Source of the DNA: Patiria pectinifera
Taxonomy: Eukaryota; Echinodermata; Asteroidea; Valvatida; Asterinidae
Reading direction: 5' to 3'
DNA length: 64,000 nucleotides
NCBI GenBank assembly: GCA_029964075.1
Contig: CM057147.1
Span: 11,801,513 to 11,865,512, forward strand
The first letter of the stretch is position 1. Each line of letters begins with the position of its first letter. Both the position numbers and the translations under genes were made by a program. Shown here piece by piece: positions 30,101 through 39,100 of this stretch. Below the pieces are notes generated by a model that saw nothing but the letters and a program-made list of their open reading frames with translations, did not search any database and was not told the origin of the DNA.

Positions 30101-33100
30101 CATTCAAGTATCTATGTGATTCACACCTGGACCTACAGGGTCATGTTGACTCACCTGGAAATCAGCATCTTGACCCATCACCAGCCCATCTCCTAGTGTT
30201 CTCAGCATTGGGGAAGTCAGGTCTTCCAAGAACCCATTCATTTGAGTATCAACATGATTCACACCTGGACCTACAAGGTCATGTTGACTCACCTGGAAGT
30301 CAGCATCTTGACCCATCACCAGCCCATCTCCTATTGTTCTCAATACTGGAGGAGTCAGGTCTACCAAGAACCCATTCGTCGGAGTATCGATGTGATTCAG
30401 TGCCTGGTTGATGGTGCGGAGGTTGACATAGACCTGGTCCTTGTGATGGAGATGGAAGTGATGCCACTCAATGGAGGATGTCTCAATGCCCACTGCCTCG
30501 GTCTCATGGATGACTTCAAAGTCGTTTGTGTGATTGGCACTACACAATATGAATAAAATGAAATTATCAAAATAAAAAATTCCTCATTTTTTAAACAAAC
30601 ACCCAATTTCTCACCACAAAAGGATATTAATATGTGGTGCTATCAAAGTCTCAAAGCACCTAGCAAGTATTACCCCTGTTCATGAGACCAGTTTTCTTCA
30701 GCAGCTCAAGATCAGTCCAAATTGGTTTCTACCCTCCCATGTACCCATTTATACTCCTGACTGGAGAGAGGCAATTGCAGTAAAGGCAGAGCTGTAATGA
30801 CTTGACTCGAGTCTGACCAGAGTCACAATTTTTGGTGCTATCAACTCGATAGTCCCAACAGGTAACTGACTCATCGGGAGACTCGACTCGACTTGAGTCA
30901 AGGCCCATAACACTTGAGTCCCAAAAACTGTGCGAAAATGTATTTGCAGTGACTTACGATACAAACTCATTAATGTTTGCACGCGTTACCGTCCAGTTGT
31001 GGCCGCTTATCTCGTACAAATATACGCTGTATCATACGGACTCTTTAGACCCATCTCATGCTTTTATGCTGTCCTGGAACCAGACTTTAAATGTATTTTC
31101 AAATTGCAAAATTGCTGTCCTGCTTTGAAAAAATAATTAGATATTTTCTATACGATCAGAATCAGTTTCGTATGTTGCAATTTGGTTTTGATATTATCAG
31201 CGTAAAAATTATTCCAGACCCGAAGCCAAACCAGAGATAAAACTGAAGTTTCACTTCTTGTTAATTGTTACATAGATCTTTGGTAGAACCCTCCAGCAGG
31301 AACTGTCTATTGGGTACCTGCAGAATATTTTAAGTCTTTGATATTCATAATAAACTGGCGCCTTGTGTTCATTCTTCCATGGTGTTCAAAAATCGGTGAC
31401 TCCAATTGACTCAAGTATAAATTTGACTTTACTCGACTTGACAACACACTGTGACTCGACTCGACTTGACTCAACCTTCTTCACCTAATAACTTGCCTTG
31501 ACTTGAGTCATTTCCTTGAAATAACTTGACTCGACTCGACTTGTTTAAATCATAAAACTCTGAGAAAAGTGTCTTGCCAAAGTATACAAGCACCACGTCT
31601 CCCTCAGGGTTCAAACCAAATTACCATTGCACATGAGTCAGACACCCCAGCAATTGGACCACAGCACTCCAACCAGTTATATCGCAAGTACCTTCTGCCA
31701 AAAGTGTACATGTATCTACACATCTATCACATAAGTAGCCAGTAAACTTCAAACATCTCCTATAAAAACAACTTTTTCATTCAATATCAAAGAACAGTAA
31801 CTTTCTGTAACATTAAATGGAAGTCCAAATCCTTTCAAGCTAATCTTCACCTCTCATCATGCTTGCGATAGATAGTAACCTGGTAGTCTTCGATACCAGA
31901 ATCAGGATCAGAGAATCCTTTCCACTGAGCCTCCACTGTGGCTGGGCTTGAGGAGAAGTCTAGATCTGTAGGTCCTGGCAGCAGGCCGTCATAGACACTG
32001 CCTTGTATCGGTGGAGTCAGATCCACAGTCGCTGAGGAGATGAAAAGAGACATCAATATATGACACATAAGACGGATTTTATTTATATGATGACAATGGG
32101 CTGTGTCTGAAATGGACGATTTTGTTTGCAACTACGGCTATTCATTGTTGAGTCAATGTAAAAATAACCAAAACACAGCCTTATCTACAAAATAAATGTT
32201 TCTGACACTGCCACAGTTAGGATATATATTTTTTTTGTGGGTTGAGTTCACCAACTTCTGCGAGGATAGAGGGGTGAGATAAAACTGAGGATTATGATAG
32301 TTGTAATTTATATGAAAATGATGATGGCAAAACCATATACAAAGACTTCCTTACATAGCGAGTCTCAAACAAGATGTAGCAGCCAAGCAACATTTTTTTT
32401 CAGAAGAAACTAACTCTTTTGTTTTGTTTAATTACTTTACGGTTGACAGGATTTTTGTAGTGTGATTTGGACCTTTTGCTTAAAAGTTACGGCAAAGCTT
32501 GTAAAGACTGTCAAAATCTGTTTGGGCCACTTTCTTCCCCTTCTTGGTATGTCAATACCTTTTATTAGATAGCAAGTGGCCTAACTAGAAATTCAAGTCA
32601 TTTCATTTTTAATTAGCTGTATCTCTTGACTGGGGTGTCTAAATGAGATGGGATAAAGACCATTGTGTAGACTATTTACCACACCTTCAGACTCTATAGA
32701 AATGTTTTGCAAAAAGGAGAGTGTTAGGATTTTTTTTTTAATATTTATGGATTGACTGCTACCTTTTTTGAGACACCCTCTATCAGCAGATTTAGAGAGC
32801 CAGTAAACTGAAAAGATAATTGATAATATGATGGTAATAGTGATGATTGGTGATGTTGAAAATAAACAGACAGTTATGATGACAATGATGTTGATAATTT
32901 GACAGCAATGGAAATGATAGTATAGTAATGTCAATGAGAACAATTGTAATTTAAAAGATAATGATGGTGATGATAATGATGGAGTGGTAACAACTGTTAT
33001 TGTGACAGCAATGGCCAAGATAATGAGAACAATGATGATTTAATGACGATGACAACAATTACAATTGTGACAATGGTCACAGTGACAATGTATTGGCAAT

Positions 33101-36100
33101 GACACTCACCTCCATCTGATGAAGCTGACACGTTGAGTTTATCATATCCACCATGGAAGGCTGTAAGAGTTGAGTAGTACGTCTCCCCGTGCTGTAGGGT
33201 CACATAGCCAGAGCAGGCACTGTGCTCTTGACGAGACACTTTGACAAAGTCTACCACGTTACTCAGGCCAGGCTGGGTCCCCACCGTCCACAGGTAGAAG
33301 AAGATCCCAGACTCAGGGTCAAACCAGTTGTGCCAATTGGCACAAATCTAGCCAACAATGCAGGGAAATAAAGCAAAAATTAATAATTTAACGTAATCCA
33401 CTAATCAAGTAAAAGTAAGCTTTCTTTTATGGCAGATACAGTATGTAATATTTTGCAAGAGCATGGCATTTTATTTTGTCCGGACTCACGTTCAAATCAA
33501 ACTCTCTCTAATTATTTGCACTCCCTACAGCATTAGTCTGTATAATGTAAACATTTTGTGCTTGAAAAAAACGGAACTTTTTTGTGTGTGAAAAAGCCAC
33601 TCCGTGTCCGACACAAAGTCCCCGTTGTCATCTTTATCTTGTAGCCAAGCCAAGTTCTGTTTATTTTTTAATTTTGCTTCCATGGGCTTTAAAGCTGTCG
33701 GTTCGTTCAATCACTTTGACTTTTTCCATATTCCTAATATTTATTCTGCTTACCCGAATTTCCAACGTAATATTCGACACGAAACATGCATGATTCCACA
33801 ACACTGCTGTCGGTGTACATGATCATTGCACTACGCGATGCGCTCAACGAAAACATGGTTGGTACCCACAGTTTTTGTATTCACATATAATATCACTGCG
33901 ATCGGAAACCACCGATAGCTGAAATGATAGACTTGATTTCCAGGCTGATTGCTACGTGTGCTTGGCACACAACACGCCCGCACGCGGTGAAGCATGCGCG
34001 AGGCGCCGTTGTATACTGCGTGCAAGTACGTTGGCCGCTTGTATCGCATGCGGGCTCGGCAACAACATACACAAAGACTGTTTATAAGACTACTTCAACG
34101 AACAACGCTGTGCCATGCGTGCGCCTAAATGTACTAAATCGAGGTAAAAATCAACACATTTCCACAGTTTTTCTTCTCTTTTTCTGGTTAATTTGACGGC
34201 CGGAATTTTGTGACATTTTTTTTAAAAACCGGAATTCCGGTTGAAACCGGAAAAATGGCATCTCTGCCCTACAGCATTAGTCTGAATAATCTTACTATGT
34301 CTGTGAGATCTTACTATGGCTGTGAGAACATCAGGCATGCAGTTGTGCCTTATAATAAGGAAAACAGTTCCAACTTTGTCAATTCACGGATAAGGCATTC
34401 TTATAAAGGTACATTGATAAAAATGGTATTCTTAGAATGAGAATAAAATGAGAACAAAATCTTATTTCAAGAAAACAATTCTTGTCTCACTACTTTTCTA
34501 GGGAGTGAGACAAGAAAATATTCCTTGAAACAAGAATAATTTTCTGATATTAAGAAATGTGAGAAAATCATTTTTATAGTATCAATGAACTATATCCAAT
34601 TACACGGATAAGGCATTATTATAAAGGTAGTATCAATGAACTGTTTACAATTACACTTGAACCAGCCAGCAGACCCCGGCAGGCTCAGTGGTCGAGTGGT
34701 AAGACGTCTACACTAGTAAGCAGGAGGTCGTGGGTTCGAGTCTACACTAGTAAGCAGAAGGTCGTGGGTTCGAGTCCCACCTAGGCAAGCTTGTAACTTT
34801 TTTTTCTCGCAAGCCCTAGGACAAAACCGAGTATACAGTATACATTTTGTATATAAATACGTTGGCAAAAACCAAATATAAAACTGTATACATCTTCAGC
34901 GCATTCAGCAGTTGGGTGAATACCAGTATGTGTACTCCATAATTGTTCATCAGTATCATTCACTCAGAGAGCCAGTCCATTTACCTCATTTCTGTCTTTG
35001 GTAAACACGAGATCTTTACCAGCGTAGGGTCCATCAAACAAGTCTCCAGCAATTGGCGGAGTGTCGTCTACGAGAATTGGCTCATCAGCATGGTCTATGG
35101 TGCGTAGGTCAACTAAAAATAAAAACAAAGGCATGTAATAACATAAACAAATCATGTACATTTGTGTATTATGGCAGTGATTAACCTCATGAAAGTTTTC
35201 TTACCGTTGTTGACTGCTCTGACTTTAACCCAGCAGGGTATGCCATTGGGTATCTTGAAGTCTATGAAGAGCTGTTCAGCCAAGACGTGAGCCTCCCAAT
35301 CACGCAGTGACTTATCCCTGGGCGTCCTGCCTGCTGCTAGGTGATACTCAAACAGATGGGACTCAGGATCGCTGCTCAATTTCAAACAAAGAAGGTTAAG
35401 AATGTTATTATTATGGACTCCAGCAAAAGAATTCCTTTTAAGCCGGCCTCAGGTCGACCTGCGACTTGTTTGCGCTTTGACGAAACCGTTGGCATCAAGC
35501 AGAAGTCCCTCCGGTTCTTTTCAGAACCAGCACATACAGTACTCACGAAAGAAATTTATTCACATGGTGGCACCGCAAACTTATCTTGTCTTAGTATCTC
35601 TTCACCTTGCAAACCTTCAAATCTTAGAAAAATAATGCTTCTTAGGTCAAAAAAATGAGAAATCGACTCGACACCAAATAATTGTAACCATGCTCATGTC
35701 ACCCACGACGCGCAATCCATGACGATTCCATGGCATTGACAGTCATGTGACTTCTTAAACAATAAGGGAATAAATCAGTGCGTTCGATTACTTCCCCTGC
35801 GCTTACTCATGCAAGCGCAACAAGGTTCGATTTACCTCTCACGTGACTTCTTGTGCTTACTCGAGCCTGGCCCTAGTGACCCACTCGCCGAGCCGGTTAC
35901 TTAGGGAAGTATCCCATAAGGCCATGCAACGTCCAGTGGGCACCTCATCAGGCCGTGTCCGAAATGGGCTTCCACGAAGCATAGAGCTACAAACCCTATG
36001 TAGCTCTATGCACGGAGCTACGGCTAGGAATTATTGTCATCGCGTCCCCGTGTATTTTCAGTGGGTGTGGACGTGCTCTAGACAGTTAATTGATTCGGAT

Positions 36101-39100
36101 GCAGCCTGGGAAAAATGTTGCAACCTAACGCCACCTCTGCAATTGTGTACAAAGTCTATGGAGAGTCAAGACATTTTTTTCCTAACAACATTGGAAATAA
36201 TAATTTCTCAGTCCCAGATTCATATCTTATCATCATTTTGCAATGAATATGAAGAAAAACGTGGCGTCATGTTGCAACATTCACCACCCCCCCAAAAAAA
36301 AGCAAAAAAGGAAGAAAACAAAGAGAGAGAAAAAAGAAAAAAGGCGAGAAGTCGTATTCATGGAAATTTAATGGGTGGGAGGCAAAATGTCCTTTCCCCC
36401 TTCTAAAACTGATAAATCGAGAATATTTTGAGAAAAACAGGATTTTTTTTTGTAAAACATGTTTTGCCCCCCTCTAGAAAAAATCCTGGCAATGCCCATG
36501 TTTTCAGCTCTTGCACAAAACTTTACCCGAAACCGTTCGTTTATTTAGCTCCATTGCGCATGTCTGTCATTACCCGAGGAGCAAGGCGCGAGTAAGCTGG
36601 GGGGAGTAATCGAACACACTCAATATGTGCTTGGCCAGTTTGGCTTGGGCCATTATCAGCGTGCATTCCCCTGATATGGTCTTAACTATCTTGTATTTGC
36701 ATTAATTAACACCTTCGAGGAAAAAAAGTGGAAACAAGTCAGAAATTATAAATTTCCAACAATTTTGTTCAACATTTTTACTTCATGTTTTTTAAACACC
36801 CCTTTAGCTATGGTGTGGTGTGTGCCTCTCCCGAGTAGTAGTAAACAATCTCCTTATGGCGCGTACTGCGTGATGTGGTGCAGAATGTAGAGCACCGGTG
36901 TGGTGTGCTGATTGGCTACACAATGAAAAAGGAAGATTTTGATGCGCGCATGAGTTAGGCCAAAAAAATAAAAATACTTCTGCTTCCGGTTTTCCTACCT
37001 ACCCTATTCTGAGAGTCCCTATCCTAATTTTTTTATGGGAAAAATGAGAAAAAAACACCCAAAACCATAAATTTTTACCTTTTACCCTTGACTGCACGCA
37101 GACGCCTCCATATGATCGTACACAAAACAATTGGCCAAAAAAAAAAAAAAATCCCTACCTACCTACCTACCTACCCTATTTTCGAATGCCATGTAATCGG
37201 AAGCAGAACTATTGTTTTTTTGGCCTTAATGACGTGGTGCCGCATGACGTCGTAAATAAATACAGGTCGACTGCGATTAATTCCCGCCTGTCGGGAGACG
37301 TCATAGAAGTTGAAATGTTCCTACTCTTACAACTGTTTTTTTTTGTTAGGTCCGACTGATTCCAATCGCAACCCGCATGGCTCTCATGTATCGCAATCTA
37401 AAGGTACCTTAACATAAATAGTTTTGGACAAACTATATCTGTTGAAAGCTGATGAATAGGTCAAGAAGCTGGCAAATCAGCAAGGTTCTAGACTTGAAAC
37501 TGTTGGAGAAAACGTCAGATGTAGTACATGATGCCACAAGTTTCGTTTTTGAGCAGTAAATCCCATAGCTCGGCCTGTCAGCTCCAACCCGCGTGGCTCT
37601 CATGTATCGCAGTCTAAAGGTACTTTTAAATAGATAGTTTTGGACAAACTATATCTGTTGGAAAGCTGATGAATAGGTCAACACGCTGGCAAATCAGCAA
37701 GGTTCTACACTTGAAACTGTTGGAGAAAACGTCAGATGTAGCACATGATGCCACCAGTTTCGTTTTTGTGCAGTAAATCCCATAGCTAGGCCTGTCAGCT
37801 TCAACCCGCATGGCTCTCATGTATCGCAGTCTAAAGGTACCTTAATATAAATGGTTCTGGACAAACTATATATTGTTGAGAAGCTGATGAATAGGCCAAG
37901 AAGCTGACAAGTCGGCAAGATTCTAGACTTGAAACTTTTGGAGAAAACGGCAGCTGAACTGCCAAAGAGAGAGATTTTATGACAAACACTTGAATGCCAC
38001 TGCCACAGTAATTGGTTGTGAACATTTGTCGTTTGTTCATTGCTTAACTTAAGAACAAACCCTTAACAGGCTCTTTTTTTTCAACTACGGCCAGATGGAT
38101 TTAAACCCACAACCTCCTGCATAGTGCAGAATATATACACCATGTCATCAACTGTTTTGACTTATTTATCTTTGGGATGGCGTGAGTGAACAATTTTCAA
38201 TTCAGTGACAACTTTCAAACACAAGAAATACTCTTTTAAAGATGAACAGCGCAAGGTGTCCAAATTTAAATTCACTAGTTCTTCTCAGTACCACACACAA
38301 CTACATGTCAAAAAATAGAGATACACATTTATAGTACATTCATCAAAAATTCCTTACTGATTGATTCACCACCGGAATAACCTTCAAGTTTTGTTCAAAG
38401 TTGAAAAAAAGTTACTCACGTTGCATTGACCTTCAATCCAATTCTACCAATGGACGAGTCATAGGTGATGTCATCGATGCTATAAATGATGGGCGGAGTA
38501 TTGTCAATAATCAGAGGGGTGCTGTGACACACAGTGAGTGCCATAGGACCGCCAAACTCGACCTTGTTGAGAGCACGTACAGTGATGTAATACGCACCAT
38601 CTGTCGAGCAAGATAACTTGCATTACACAATATGTGACCCATCTTGGAAACAAGTCCGAATCGTTAAAACTTCAAATAGGCCCCCATTTGGTATATCTTG
38701 TGAGACATTAATATAGCTGACCATTGGCAATAACTTTATTGGCAGATGTGATTTTGTTTTATATCAAAATAATGCTTGATTCAATGAAAAGTTTTATGTC
38801 TAGCTCCCAAGAAAAAATCTGGACAGCGGGACATGAAGATACCTTTATAAGTTAAAATAAATTTGTTCTGATTGTAGGAAAACTATTTTTGACAGTGTCT
38901 TGTTCAGGGTGATGTTCACTGATTTACTGACACAGACATGACAGAAGAATTTGATTTAAAGACAAAGAAGAATTAACACATTACCAAAAAGTTACCTGTA
39001 CTTCTCGTGGAATTAATATTTCAAGAACTTTTATTGTCTGATAAAACTTTGCAGAGTGTGACAACATGCCATCAGCCACAACTGCCAGCATTGTACGAAA

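Noticed and set aside
34678-34790. A tRNA gene
   Set aside because: A and B boxes are present but the duplicated segment breaks the cloverleaf, and it sits in an intron; a SINE head fits better.
35843-36406. 187-residue plus-strand open frame
   Set aside because: No recognisable motif; the end is a Lys/Glu run from an A-rich stretch. It lies in a gene A intron.
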